Source of the DNA: DATKUK01 sp035530655
GTDB taxonomy: Bacteria > Planctomycetota > Phycisphaerae > UBA1845 > DATKUK01
NCBI GenBank assembly: GCA_035530655.1
Contig: DATKUK010000012.1
Coordinates: 1 to 64,000 of the forward strand
DNA: 64,000 bases
Direction: 5' to 3'
The translations under genes and the position numbers were made by a program. Of this stretch, positions 41,123 through 49,894 are shown in pieces. The notes under the pieces are model-generated. The model saw only the letters and a list, made by a program, of their open reading frames with translations, did no database searches and had not been told where the DNA came from. Each line of letters starts with the position of its first letter. Positions within the stretch are counted from its first letter, which is position 1.

Positions 41123-41234
41123 TTCATGCCCGCGCTTCGCTTGGGCATGCCACCTGAGGTGTAGAGGATGCACAAAGGCGGGTAGAACCCGCCCTACAAG
41201 CCTCACGGCCCGGCTGTGCCGGACCGGACCACCC
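41123..41234 (+). repeat. 112-bp direct repeat, right copy
   Basis: Collinear with 38383-38494, exactly 2740 bp downstream and the same length. The GGCGGG/CCCGCC hairpin is at 41177-41193 and the GGCCCGGC hairpin near 41204-41228. The two copies enclose the phosphoesterase and serine-hydrolase genes. Confidence 0.85.
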
Positions 41235-41240
41235 GGCAGC

Positions 41241-41276
41241 GTCATCGTGTCCCCCGCCGTTAAAACGGCGGGCCAC
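41241..41276 (+). repeat. 36-bp palindromic unit, copy 2
   Basis: Contains a perfect CCGCCGTT-AA-AACGGCGG hairpin; copy 1 has the same design with a substitution in one arm. Confidence 0.75.
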
Positions 41277-41299
41277 CCGACGGCGGGTCGAGAGCCACG

Positions 41300-42376
41300 C
41301 TACGCGGTGGTGGGGCGGGTCCACACGCCGGGGATGGCTCGGCCGCAGTCGGGGCACTTGCCGTTGCGGATGTGGTTCTGCCGCATCGAAAAGCCCCATC
41401 GCTCGATCAGCAGCGCGCCGCAGCCGGGGCAGTAGGTGTTCTCGGTGTTGCCGCACTCGCCCGGCAGGTTACCTGAATACACGAAGCTCAAGCCGGCCTT
41501 GCGACCGATCTCGTGGGCGCGCATGAGCGTCTCGACGGGCGTGCGCGGCGAGGAGGTCATCCTGTAGTCCGGGTGAAACGCGGTGGTATGCCACGGGATG
41601 TCCGCATCGACCGACACCAGAAACTCGGCGATGCGCCGTAGCTCGTCGTCTGTGTCGTTAAAGCCCGGTACCACCAGCGTGACCACCTCGACCCAGAAAC
41701 CCATCCGCCGGGCGTTGGCGATGGTGTCGAGCACGTTCTGCATCACGCCGCCGAGCTGGCGATACTTCTTCTCGTCGAAGCACTTCATGTCGATCTTGAA
41801 CAACTCGGCGCAGGGCCTGAGAAACTCGAGCACCTCGGGCGTGGCGTGCCCGTTTGAGACGTAGCCGCACAGCATGCCGTGCGGCCTGGCCCGTTTGAAG
41901 ATCTCCACTGCCCACTCGCTGGTGATCAGCGGCTCGTTGTAGGTGCTGGTTACTATCGGCGCGTCGTACCGCACGCCCAGCTCGACGACTTGGTCGGCCG
42001 TGCAGAACGTGGGCGACGAGGTGGCCCGCTGGTCGCGCAGCGCCTGGCTGCTGAACCAGTTCTGGCAGAACGAGCAGTGGAAGTTGCACCCCAGCATGCC
42101 GAAGCTGACGGCCGAGTGGCCGGGCAGGACGTGGTACATGGGCTTTTTCTCGATCGGGTCGACGTTGAGCCCAGCCACGTACCCGGCGGGCACTTTCAGC
42201 TTGCCGCCCTCGTTGAATCGCACCAGGCAGACGCCCGACTTGCCGGGCTGGATGCGGCAGCGGTGCCCGCACGCCAGACACTGCACCACGCCATCGTCCT
42301 GGGCGCGCGACGTCTCGGGCCCGGCCGTCATGGTGTGGCGGGCCAGTAGCTCTTTCAGCGAAACCGACGGCGACAT
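41300..42376 (-). CDS. amrS: AmmeMemoRadiSam-system radical SAM enzyme
   Basis: The 358-aa protein has an N-terminal CLACGHRCRIQPGKSGVC cysteine region. The radical SAM cluster motif GCNFHCSFCQNW (C-x3-C-x2-C) follows, then VTSTYNEPLITSEW, GYVSNGHATPEVL, LVVPGFNDTDDELRRI and DIPWHTTAFHPDYRM, all characteristic of AmrS. A C-terminal CxxC pair (YCPGCGALLIERWG, CPDCGRAIPG) closes it. AmrS usually goes with AmrA and AmrB, which I do not see adjacent. The reaction is not securely known. ATG 42376 follows GGGAG and a perfect -10 lies 37 bp upstream. Confidence 0.92.
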   Translation of the reverse strand: MSPSVSLKELLARHTMTAGPETSRAQDDGVVQCLACGHRCRIQPGKSGVCLVRFNEGGKLKVPAGYVAGLNVDPIEKKPMYHVLPGHSAVSFGMLGCNFHCSFCQNWFSSQALRDQRATSSPTFCTADQVVELGVRYDAPIVTSTYNEPLITSEWAVEIFKRARPHGMLCGYVSNGHATPEVLEFLRPCAELFKIDMKCFDEKKYRQLGGVMQNVLDTIANARRMGFWVEVVTLVVPGFNDTDDELRRIAEFLVSVDADIPWHTTAFHPDYRMTSSPRTPVETLMRAHEIGRKAGLSFVYSGNLPGECGNTENTYCPGCGALLIERWGFSMRQNHIRNGKCPDCGRAIPGVWTRPTTA

Positions 42377-42412
42377 GACTTGCTCCCGCCCGAACGAAAG
42401 GCCTATAGGGGC

Positions 42413-42441
42413 ATTATAAACGTCGTTGCGCCGCTTTTGTC
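42413..42441 (-). promoter_or_regulatory. Promoter of the amrS gene
   Basis: On the minus strand a perfect TATAAT (42413-42418) lies 17 bp from GACAAA (42436-42441), so the -35 is weak. The predicted leader is about 30 nt. Confidence 0.45.
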
Positions 42442-42502
42442 GCTTTTTTGCGAAAACGTGCTCGCACGGGGCGCCAGGTAGAAGCCCTGCGGGCGCGGCC
42501 GA

Positions 42503-43510
42503 TCAGGCATTGCGCCTTACGTCGCGGACCGGCTTGAACGTCGCCACCTGCTCGCCAGGCAGCACGAGCATGCTGTGATCGGGCCCGACCGACGGCAACA
42601 CCCCGTCCGCCGGTGCGCGAAGCTCCTGCACCACCTCAAAGCGGCTGAGCGAGTGCACCTGTCCGATCAGCTCGCCGGCTGACACCACCTCGCCGCGCTG
42701 CTTGCACGGCCCGAAGAAGCCCAGATGCTCCGAATGGAAGACGGTAACCGGGTCGGGTCGCCGCGAGACAGCCTGCACCGGCGGCAGATCAAGCTCGCCG
42801 TCGATCATGCCCAAATGCCGCATCACGTTGAGCGTGCCGCGGACCATCACCTCGGCGATGTCCTCGGTGACGAAGTGGCTGGTGGGGCAGGCCTCGATGA
42901 GGATGGCCGGCACGTCGATCGCGCGCGGGATGCTGCGGTGCAACTGCCCCGGCGGGAAGCTGTCAGCGTCGGCTTCGTCGAGAATCCGTGTGCCGAAGGC
43001 GAACGCCAGTTCGCGCGAGGCGTTGTGCGTGTCGAGGTACGCGGTAAACGGCGCGTCGCACAGCCGGCAGGAGTGGAAGTCGAGCACGGCCGACGCTCCG
43101 GCGAACACCTCGTGTGTGAGTGCACAGGCGAGCCGATCGACCCAACTGCCCTTGGCGTCGCCCGGCCAGACGCGGTTGATATTGCTGCGAAGCTGACCGG
43201 CGTATTGCTTCATGTCCTGGTTCTGCTGGGGGTAGACGTCGGCCACGCGGGTCGAGGTGATGGCCGGCAGGTCGACCAGCGGCAGGATGACCACCGTGCC
43301 ACGGATCGCACTGAAGTCGAAGTCGTTGAGCAGGTGGTGGGCGGCCATCGTGCCGGGAAACTCCGTGCGGTGCTGGGCGCAGTGCATCACCAGCGTCGGG
43401 CCGTCCTGCTTTCCGGCGGCCAGGATTATCGGAATGGCCACACCATCGACGTGAAACTGCCCGTAGACCACTTCGCTTTTTTGGGCTTGTACGTCCTGAA
43501 TCTTCAGCAC
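42503..43510 (-). CDS. Succinylglutamate desuccinylase/aspartoacylase-family zinc hydrolase
   Basis: The 335-aa protein has the AstE/AspA layout: zinc ligands in CAQHRTEFPGTMAAH (His and Glu), Arg/Asn-rich substrate loop (QNQDMKQYAGQLRSNINRVW), third ligand in VLDFHSCRLCDAP, and a late Glu in PAILIEACPTSH. A C-terminal beta domain follows (LGFFGPCKQRGEVVSAGELI). It would hydrolyse an N-acyl amino acid or related amide. GTG 43510 is taken as start because CGGAGG lies 8 bases upstream; the longer frame to 43675 runs into the next gene's 3' end. Confidence 0.85.
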   Translation of the reverse strand: MLKIQDVQAQKSEVVYGQFHVDGVAIPIILAAGKQDGPTLVMHCAQHRTEFPGTMAAHHLLNDFDFSAIRGTVVILPLVDLPAITSTRVADVYPQQNQDMKQYAGQLRSNINRVWPGDAKGSWVDRLACALTHEVFAGASAVLDFHSCRLCDAPFTAYLDTHNASRELAFAFGTRILDEADADSFPPGQLHRSIPRAIDVPAILIEACPTSHFVTEDIAEVMVRGTLNVMRHLGMIDGELDLPPVQAVSRRPDPVTVFHSEHLGFFGPCKQRGEVVSAGELIGQVHSLSRFEVVQELRAPADGVLPSVGPDHSMLVLPGEQVATFKPVRDVRRNA

Positions 43511-43559
43511 AACCGATCCTCCGCGTGCGTTGTCGGTCGTCGCGGCGTTGGCGCGACGG

Positions 43560-44822
43560 TCACGGCGTCTGGTTACGTTTCCGCCATCGGGGCAGGGCAG
43601 CGGCCTGGGTGCCGAGCAAGTGGCCATACAGCTCGTCGCGCCGCTCCTTGAACTGCAAGTCACGCATGTCGCCATACCACGGCTGGATGGGCGGATGGGC
43701 CAGATCGAGCGTAGCGTAGATCGCGTCGCGCTCGCCGCGGGCGCCGTCGCCCGGATGCGTCCGCGCGATTACGTCGCCTTTGGGGTCGATGATCTGGCAG
43801 GGATAGTTGTAGCCGCTGGTGACCAGCCACAGCCCGTTCTCGTACGCGCGAGACCGCACCAGCACCTCTCGTCCGCCCCAGATGGGCACGGCCACAATCT
43901 CGGCGCCGCCAAGCAGCAGCGCCCGCGCCGGCTCGGGATAGGTGGTGTCGTGGCAGATGAGCATACCGAGCCGGCCGAAATCGGTGTCGAACACGGGCAG
44001 GTCGCCGCCCGGCTTGATACCGTCGGAAAGCTCCTGGTTGGGCAGTTGCACCTTGTGGTAGATGCCTGCGATCTGACCGCCTCGGTCGAACAGCACGGCC
44101 GCGTTGTAGATAACGTCGCCGTCGCGCTGAAACAGTCCCGCGACCACGTAGGTCTTGCAGCGGCTGGCTGCGTCGGCCAGTACTTCGGTTTCGGGGCCCG
44201 GCACGTCCAGCGCGCCTTGGTGGTGCTTCTCGGTGATGCCGACGATGTTGATCGCCTCGGGCAGCACGACCAGGTCGAGCGGGCCGAAGCGCTCGCGCGC
44301 CCGGTCGATGTCGGCGGCGAACAGACGGGCGTTGTCGATGGGTTTATCCTTGGGCCGATAGGGCGGGTAGTCGTAAATGCTGCACACCCGCACCAGGCGC
44401 ACGGGCGGTGCGTCGAGCGGTTCGACGACGACCTTGCTGACGGTCATCTCGCCGTCGGGGCATCGCGTCAGCAGCACGTCGAGGAAGGCGTGGTCGAGTT
44501 CGGCCTTGCCGGTCATCTCGTAACGACACTCGCCGTGCGAGCCGGGCACGACGTCGGCCAGGTGCCGGTAATGCTGCTGACTCAACTGCAATTGCACCCA
44601 AGTTTGGTGCCGAGGGTCGTCGATGCCGCGCAATTGAGCGTGCACCGTGACGCGGTACCAGTGATCGGGCTCAAGCGGTGCGATCTTGCCGCGAAATCCG
44701 CCGAACACTTCGTCACGCCCAGCGGCCTGCAATCGCAAGCCGCCATCGGCCAAACGCTCGGTCTTCGGTTGCTGCACCGATCGCGGTGCCCACTGCTGGA
44801 AGTCGATGTGAATCGCGGCCAT
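43560..44822 (-). CDS. Nitrilase-superfamily carbon-nitrogen hydrolase with N-terminal accessory domain
   Basis: The 420-aa protein has an N-terminal beta-rich domain of about 130 residues (PDHWYRVTVHAQLRGID, TWVQLQLSQQHYRHL) and then a C-N hydrolase domain. The catalytic triad reads Glu in LVVLPEAINIVG, Lys in YHKVQLPNQELSDG, and Cys in LGMLICHDTTYPEPAR. It hydrolyses an amide or nitrile; the substrate is unknown. The N-terminal half looks like a carbohydrate-binding-type module and is not part of the catalytic family. It is followed closely by the aspartoacylase-like gene on the same strand, so the two hydrolases may act in sequence. Confidence 0.85.
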   Translation of the reverse strand: MAAIHIDFQQWAPRSVQQPKTERLADGGLRLQAAGRDEVFGGFRGKIAPLEPDHWYRVTVHAQLRGIDDPRHQTWVQLQLSQQHYRHLADVVPGSHGECRYEMTGKAELDHAFLDVLLTRCPDGEMTVSKVVVEPLDAPPVRLVRVCSIYDYPPYRPKDKPIDNARLFAADIDRARERFGPLDLVVLPEAINIVGITEKHHQGALDVPGPETEVLADAASRCKTYVVAGLFQRDGDVIYNAAVLFDRGGQIAGIYHKVQLPNQELSDGIKPGGDLPVFDTDFGRLGMLICHDTTYPEPARALLLGGAEIVAVPIWGGREVLVRSRAYENGLWLVTSGYNYPCQIIDPKGDVIARTHPGDGARGERDAIYATLDLAHPPIQPWYGDMRDLQFKERRDELYGHLLGTQAAALPRWRKRNQTP

Positions 44823-44854
44823 AGCGTTGCTCGTTCCTTAGCTTGCCGCGGGCG

Positions 44855-45862
44855 TTACCGGTTATCGCCGTCGAGCAGGCCGCCCAGCCCGCCGAGGATC
44901 GAGCCCTCGCCGGTGCGCTTGCCGCCCTGCTTGGGTGCGGCGGCGTAGATGCGATCGGCCAGTCGCGAGAAGGGCAGCGACTGAAGCCACACCTGCCCCG
45001 GTCCGGTCAATTGGGCAAAGAACAGCCCCTCACCGCCGAAAAGCGTGTTGCGGATCCCGCCTACGAACTGAATGTCGTAGTCCACTGACGGCTGGAGCGC
45101 CACCAGACATCCTGTATCAACTTTTAGCTGTTCACCTGCACCCAGACTGCGTCGCACCAACGTGCCACCTGCGTGGATGAACGCCACCCCGTCGCCTTCC
45201 AGGCGTTCGAGGATGAAGCCCTCGCCACCGAACAGGCCGGTCCCGATGCGCTTGGTGAAGGCGATGCCCACACTGATGCCGCGTGCCGCGCACAGGAACG
45301 CCTCTTTCTGACAGAGCAGCTCGCCCCCGAGCTGATCGAGCGCCAGGGGTGCGATCTTGCCCGGGTACGGTGCCCCAAACGCCACGCGAGCCTGGGCGTT
45401 GCCGGCCGCGGTGAACGTGGTCATAAACAGCGATTCGCCGGTCAGCAGGCGCTTGCCCGCCGACACCAGCTTGCCGAAGATGCCCCCGTCGGTGCCGCTG
45501 GCGTCGCCGAAGACCGCCTGCATCTGGACGTTTTGGGTCATGTACATCATGGCGCCGGCCTCGGCGACCACCGTCTCGCCCGGATCGAGGGTGATCTCGA
45601 CAAACTGCATGTCATCGCCGTGGATCTGGTAGTCGATCTCGTCGGCCACACGCGGTTTGGACGGGATCGAGGGCAGTTCGGCTTGCTGATTCTCCTTCAG
45701 GGCGGGTACGGCGTGAGCGGGGGTCCAGTCGCTCAGCCCCGGGCCGTATACCAAGGTCTTGGGGCCCTGCTGCCCGGTGAGTGCACCGGCGAGTTGCTCG
45801 AGCGTCATCGGGCCCACAGCCTGTCCGTCCTTGGCGTAATACCAACCGGATGTATCGGGCAT
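44855..45862 (-). CDS. GYF_2-AIM24 fusion protein
   Basis: The 335-aa protein begins with a GYF_2 (DUF4339) domain (WYYAKDGQAVGPMTLEQLAG, residues about 7-55). A full AIM24/TIGR00266 domain follows (DPGETVVAEAGAMMYMTQNV, GTDGGIFGKLVSAGKRLLTG, ESLFMTTFTAAGNAQARVAF), ending in a Gly-rich tail. AIM24 proteins are beta-sandwich trimers of unclear role; GYF_2 domains bind peptides or sit at membranes. It is 32 bp upstream of the nitrilase gene on the same strand. Confidence 0.88.
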   Translation of the reverse strand: MPDTSGWYYAKDGQAVGPMTLEQLAGALTGQQGPKTLVYGPGLSDWTPAHAVPALKENQQAELPSIPSKPRVADEIDYQIHGDDMQFVEITLDPGETVVAEAGAMMYMTQNVQMQAVFGDASGTDGGIFGKLVSAGKRLLTGESLFMTTFTAAGNAQARVAFGAPYPGKIAPLALDQLGGELLCQKEAFLCAARGISVGIAFTKRIGTGLFGGEGFILERLEGDGVAFIHAGGTLVRRSLGAGEQLKVDTGCLVALQPSVDYDIQFVGGIRNTLFGGEGLFFAQLTGPGQVWLQSLPFSRLADRIYAAAPKQGGKRTGEGSILGGLGGLLDGDNR

Positions 45863-46000
45863 GGTTTACTCCTCCTGAGCGAAGCCATTGATATCCGTAA
45901 GGCCCACGGCTGATACCGCCGCGTCTGTGCGGCCATTCTGGGCTGGGTTTGGGCGCATGGCAAGCTGCCTGTCGGCTCGTCTGAAGCGCAAGTGAGGCGA

Positions 46001-47068
46001 CTACTTCATAACCGATCGGATGTAGGCGTCGGCCTCCGGTGGGACGGTTCCCCCGTCGTGGTAGCGCGGCCAAAGCTCATAGTCGTGCGGTGGTTGGTCG
46101 GGAAAGCTCAGACGCTCGGAGAGCATCTTTCCGGCCACCCGACCCATCTCGGCGGGATCGACCAGGAACTCAGAGACCAGCCGGCCCTGCCCGCCGCAGG
46201 CAATCACAGCCACATCTGCCGGCACGTTGCGCCCCATGTTCCGTAGCGTCGCGCACAACTGACTGCCCGCCTCCTCGTCAAAGCAGACGACCCCGTCGCA
46301 GGCCTCCGGCCCTTCCAGATGGGCGCGAACGGCGTCGACCTGCTCAAAGTACGGCGCGACGACGATGCGGTACTGGGGCACATCGAGTCCGGCCTCGCTA
46401 TGGGCCCGTTCAAAGCCCATCCGTTGGGCGAAGGTGTCGGCTTCCTCATATCCGGCGCCGCGTCGCACGCCCAGATAGCACAGGCGCCGCCGGGCAGCGA
46501 CCAGTAGGGCGCGCGTCGCCAGGTAGGCCGACCGCATGGACGCGACGGTTACCGAATCGACTCGCAGACTCATGGGTCGGTAGTCCACCGCGACGAGGGC
46601 CCGGCTGAGTCTGGCCAGCTCCTCCAGGTAGGGGGCGCTCATGATACCCAACGTGGCGAACGCATCGGCCCGGGCGTCGCGCACCTGCTGCAGGTCGGGC
46701 CCGTGTGCGGCCTGCTCGGTGCGTCGCAGAAGATGAACGTTGTGCCCTTGGTTCTGCAGCTCCTCGGTCAGCGCCCGACCCACTTGCGTGTAGAACCGAC
46801 CCTCTTCGCTGGGCAGTTCATAGGAGAGCACGGCCACCTTCTTGATATGCCGGTCGGCAACAAACGTGCCGCTGCCGGGCACCTGCCTGACGTAGCCCTG
46901 TCGAGCCAATTCGTTCAAGACGCGTTCGGCGGTGGCGCGAGCCACGCCGAAGCGCTCCGCCAGGGCCGTCACCCCCGGTACGCGGGAGCCGGGCTGAAGC
47001 CCACTGATCTCCTGCAACAGGGCCTGCTGGATACGGACGTACTTGGGCTGACCTTGAGACCTAGTCAT
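46001..47068 (-). CDS. GntR-type HTH transcription regulator with LacI-like sensor domain
   Basis: The 355-aa protein has a GntR winged helix (KYVRIQQALLQEISGLQPGS, ALAERFGVARATAERVLNEL, YVRQVPGSGTFVADR; residues about 8-75). A periplasmic-binding-protein/LacI-type effector domain follows (KKVAVLSYELPSEEGRFYTQ, GVVCFDEEAGSQLCATLRNM, DVAVIACGGQGRLVSEFLVD). It probably senses a sugar or related ligand and represses a nearby catabolic gene; no target is clear here. ATG 47068 is 8 bases after AAGG; an in-frame TTG at 47077 is less likely. Confidence 0.87.
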   Translation of the reverse strand: MTRSQGQPKYVRIQQALLQEISGLQPGSRVPGVTALAERFGVARATAERVLNELARQGYVRQVPGSGTFVADRHIKKVAVLSYELPSEEGRFYTQVGRALTEELQNQGHNVHLLRRTEQAAHGPDLQQVRDARADAFATLGIMSAPYLEELARLSRALVAVDYRPMSLRVDSVTVASMRSAYLATRALLVAARRRLCYLGVRRGAGYEEADTFAQRMGFERAHSEAGLDVPQYRIVVAPYFEQVDAVRAHLEGPEACDGVVCFDEEAGSQLCATLRNMGRNVPADVAVIACGGQGRLVSEFLVDPAEMGRVAGKMLSERLSFPDQPPHDYELWPRYHDGGTVPPEADAYIRSVMK

Positions 47069-47322
47069 ATGGATCAACCTTGGTTTCTACTGCCTGCGAC
47101 CCTTACCTAGGATGCACGGGATCGACGCTGGTGGCAAGCCAAAAGTTGCATGTCGGGGCATAGATTTGCAGCCGGCTGGCCTGCTTGGGCTCCTGCAAGA
47201 TCGGCCGCTGGCGAGCTGGAAGGCGTTTACAGGAGGCGCCTGCGGTGGTAACGTCTGAGCCAGCCGAGACTTGGAGTGAGACCGGACCGAGGCGAGAGGA
47301 GTGGGGGCTGGAGATCTGGCCG

Positions 47323-48060
47323 ATGCGATCAGAGTTGCTTGCAGGCGGGCGGTCGTTCTGGGTGATTGTGGGGTGCTGGCTCGGGATGCTGGTTGGCTGC
47401 GGCCAGGACGAGTTCGGCATGCAGGTGGAGATTCCGGATCAGGATCGCATGGCGGTGACCCATCCTGTCCGTGAAGGGCTGACGATTCGTCTTCCGGACG
47501 CGCCGTTCAACGTCCACTCGCGACAATCCGCTCAGACCCCCGGAGCCACCGGTCGGGCGCGCGGTGATTCGGACGCCGGTGCTGACGGCAAGGCCGCTTG
47601 CCAGGCACAGGCCAACGAGGGCGGATCGGCGTGGGGAGAGTTTCAGCTCGGGCATGCACTGCGGAACGCCGGTGCTACGGCCCTACGAGTGACGGTGACG
47701 CTTGACCTGGACTATTCGCTCGGGGCCTCGACCGAGCCAGCCGACGCAAAGGACACCCTGGCGGGCCTGACGCTGAAGGTGTTTCTCAAGGATACTCAAG
47801 GTAGGGTATTGCACCACGAGGTGCTCGATTCGCTCAGCAGCGATGAGGCAACCGGGGAGCAGTCGGGTCGGCAGCAGGTAGCGTTTGAGGCCGTGCTGCT
47901 GCCTGAGGCGGCATACGACCTCGTGCTGGCCGGACGCGTTTCAACGACGAGCGAACCGGGCAGCAAGGCAGCCGCGAGCATCGAAGTCCGACAACTGCGA
48001 GCCGAGTTGCGGTTTGCCCCGGCCACGGAGAAGAGCACAGCCGAAGGCAAAGGCACATAG
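47323..48060 (+). CDS. Predicted lipoprotein of unknown function
   Basis: The 245-aa product has a lipoprotein signal (WVIVGCWLGMLVGC, with Cys 26). A polar, Ala/Gly/Asp-rich linker follows, then a beta-sandwich-like domain with alternating hydrophobic strands (ALRVTVTLDLDYSLGA, LAGLTLKVFLKDTQGRV, QVAFEAVLLPEAAYDLVLAG). I do not recognise the family. It ends 5 bp before nadD, so the two are probably co-transcribed. The start is chosen for the signal; upstream in-frame codons to 47185 add no signal. Confidence 0.65.
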   Translation: MRSELLAGGRSFWVIVGCWLGMLVGCGQDEFGMQVEIPDQDRMAVTHPVREGLTIRLPDAPFNVHSRQSAQTPGATGRARGDSDAGADGKAACQAQANEGGSAWGEFQLGHALRNAGATALRVTVTLDLDYSLGASTEPADAKDTLAGLTLKVFLKDTQGRVLHHEVLDSLSSDEATGEQSGRQQVAFEAVLLPEAAYDLVLAGRVSTTSEPGSKAAASIEVRQLRAELRFAPATEKSTAEGKGT

Positions 48061-48065
48061 CGGCC

Positions 48066-48683
48066 ATGGGCGCGCGCATCGGCTTGTTTGGGGGCACGTT
48101 TAATCCTGTCCACATCGGGCATCTGATCGTCGCGCGAGCGGCGTACGAGCATCTGAAGCTCGATCGCATGGTACTGATTCCCTCGGCCAATCCGCCACAC
48201 AAGGGCCCGGAGGGGGTCGCCGACGCGGAAAATCGACTGGCCATGCTTCGATTGGCGGTCACCGACGAGCCGGGCTTCGATATCAGCAGTTGCGAGATCG
48301 AGCGCCCGGGTCCGAGCTACACGATCGACACCGTTATTACGTTCCGCCAGGAACTGGGCAACGAGGCCGAATTGCACTGGCTCATCGGGGCCGACTCCCT
48401 GTCGGAAATGGCAAGCTGGCACCGCGTGGATGAGCTGGTGGGCATGTGTCGGATCGTGACCGCAGCGCGGCCCGGCTGGGAGTCGCTCGATCTGTCCGCG
48501 CTGACCGAGCGTGTGGGCGAACGGGAGGTCGGGCGTCTGCGCGACGGCATTCTGCCCACCCCGAGGATCGACATTTCCGCCAGCGAGATTCGGCGGCGCG
48601 TTCGGCAAGGACGGAGCGTGCGGTGGCTGGTGCCGATGGCGGTAGCGCAGTACATCGATCGTCTGGGCCTGTATCGCGAGTGA
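48066..48683 (+). CDS. nadD: Nicotinate-nucleotide adenylyltransferase
   Basis: The 205-aa enzyme carries the nucleotidyltransferase motifs GLFGGTFNPVHIGHLIVAR (H-x-G-H) and RIDISASEIRRRVRQG (I-S-x-T-x-x-R type), plus IPSANPPHKGP and LIGADSLSEMASWHRVDEL, all typical of NadD. It adenylates NaMN to deamido-NAD in NAD synthesis, linking to nadC and nadK further along the window. It follows the lipoprotein gene by 5 bp. Confidence 0.95.
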   Translation: MGARIGLFGGTFNPVHIGHLIVARAAYEHLKLDRMVLIPSANPPHKGPEGVADAENRLAMLRLAVTDEPGFDISSCEIERPGPSYTIDTVITFRQELGNEAELHWLIGADSLSEMASWHRVDELVGMCRIVTAARPGWESLDLSALTERVGEREVGRLRDGILPTPRIDISASEIRRRVRQGRSVRWLVPMAVAQYIDRLGLYRE

Positions 48684-48750
48684 TCGGCCCATTGCCGCGG
48701 TGCTGTGCCTTCTCTGGGTCGACGAGAACTGCGCCGTACGGAGCACGCAC

Positions 48751-49701
48751 CTATTCGACGGGCTCGACGGCGGCGACCCGTACAAGTTCCTGGAAGTCCT
48801 GGAGCTCAAACTGGCCCGCTTCGCGGGTGAGGGCGGCGGCTGTGGCGACGGCGAGGGCGAAGCGGTAGCTCTCGCGGACGTTCTTGCCCTTTCTCTGGGC
48901 GGCGACGAACCCGGCGAGCATGGCGTCGCCGCACCCGACGGTGCTGACGATGCGGCTGCGATCGACGGGAACCTGACCGATCATCGCCGAGCCATCGACG
49001 AAGGCGTATCCGCCGGCCTCGCCGCGACTGACCAGTACGCCGCGTATGTGCTTGGAGAGCTGCCGGCCGGCCGCGAGAATCTGTTCGTCGCTTTCGACCG
49101 GGTGGCCGACCATCTCGGCCAGTTCGGCAACATTGGGCTTGGCCAGCCACAGGGGCAGTTGACCCGCCGCCCGCAGGGCAGGGCCTGAGCTGTCCACCGC
49201 CACCTTCGCCTCGGCATGCAGGCACACGTGCAACAGATCGACGAAATCGGATGGCTCCACGCCCGGGGGCATCGACCCCGAAAAGATCACCAGCGCGGTG
49301 GAGCGACACATCACGTGGAGTTTCCTCTTGAGTCGGTTCAGGTCGGATGCGGTGACCGTAAAGCCGACATCTCGAATATGCGTTTCCTGGCGGGCCGTCG
49401 GGTCCACGATGGTGACGTTCTCACGCGTGGCGCCGTCGACCGCGAGCAACTGTCCCTGCGTGTGGTCCGATCCGATCGAGGTCTCGAACAGCTCCAGCTC
49501 GTTGCGACCGACGAATCCGGTCACTACGCTGGCGACACAAAGCCTGTCGAGGGCCCGCGATACGTTGACCGCTTTTCCGGCGGGCCGACGCGACACTTGG
49601 CGACCACGCTGGTGGCGACCGAGGGCGAAATCGGGCACTTCCAGGACCCGGTCGATCGCCGGGTTCAGACAGACGGTGATGATCTGGTCGAAACTGGACA
49701 T
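48751..49701 (-). CDS. PfkB-family sugar-phosphate kinase (1-phosphofructokinase/tagatose-6-P kinase type)
   Basis: The 316-aa protein has the PfkB arrangement TVCLNPAIDRVLEV, GKAVNVSRALDRL, VIFSGSMPPGV and WLAKPNVAELAEMVG. Its anion-hole and catalytic-Asp motif is VSTVGCGDAMLAGFVA, where the usual GAGD is GCGD. It phosphorylates fructose-1-P or tagatose-6-P in the cytoplasm. No PTS or other fructose genes are adjacent. It is transcribed toward nadD. Confidence 0.87.
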   Translation of the reverse strand: MSSFDQIITVCLNPAIDRVLEVPDFALGRHQRGRQVSRRPAGKAVNVSRALDRLCVASVVTGFVGRNELELFETSIGSDHTQGQLLAVDGATRENVTIVDPTARQETHIRDVGFTVTASDLNRLKRKLHVMCRSTALVIFSGSMPPGVEPSDFVDLLHVCLHAEAKVAVDSSGPALRAAGQLPLWLAKPNVAELAEMVGHPVESDEQILAAGRQLSKHIRGVLVSRGEAGGYAFVDGSAMIGQVPVDRSRIVSTVGCGDAMLAGFVAAQRKGKNVRESYRFALAVATAAALTREAGQFELQDFQELVRVAAVEPVE

Positions 49702-49894
49702 AGTCGTGACGCCAGCGCCGCAGAAAATTGGCCCTGCCTCAAGGGGGTGATCATACCTGAAAGCGTGTCTGAAGGCAGCGTCAGGAGGGTTTCAAACCGG
49801 TGGCGTCTGCCCGAGACCGGATTGGCCTGGCGGCCAGCGGTTGTGAGCGGGCCGCCGAAGCCATATCATAGAGGGTTCTGGAGGTGCAGGCCTT

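Larger units (their letters stand above)
40752..41299. repeat. Intergenic region made of palindromic repeats
   Basis: No gene can be supported in this 548-bp gap. It contains a 9-bp-stem hairpin (40781-40801), a GGGTGGCACGGTCGACC motif (40820-40836), a partial copy of the GGCCCGGCTGCGCCGGACCG hairpin (40874-40893), two copies of a 36-bp unit (41060-41095, 41241-41276) and the right copy of the 112-bp repeat (41123-41234). It behaves as an accumulation of mobile or recombining palindromic units. Confidence 0.7.

Noticed and set aside
43530..44948. 472-codon plus-strand frame opposite the nitrilase gene
   Set aside because: The minus-strand product has the complete Glu-Lys-Cys triad; this frame has no motifs.
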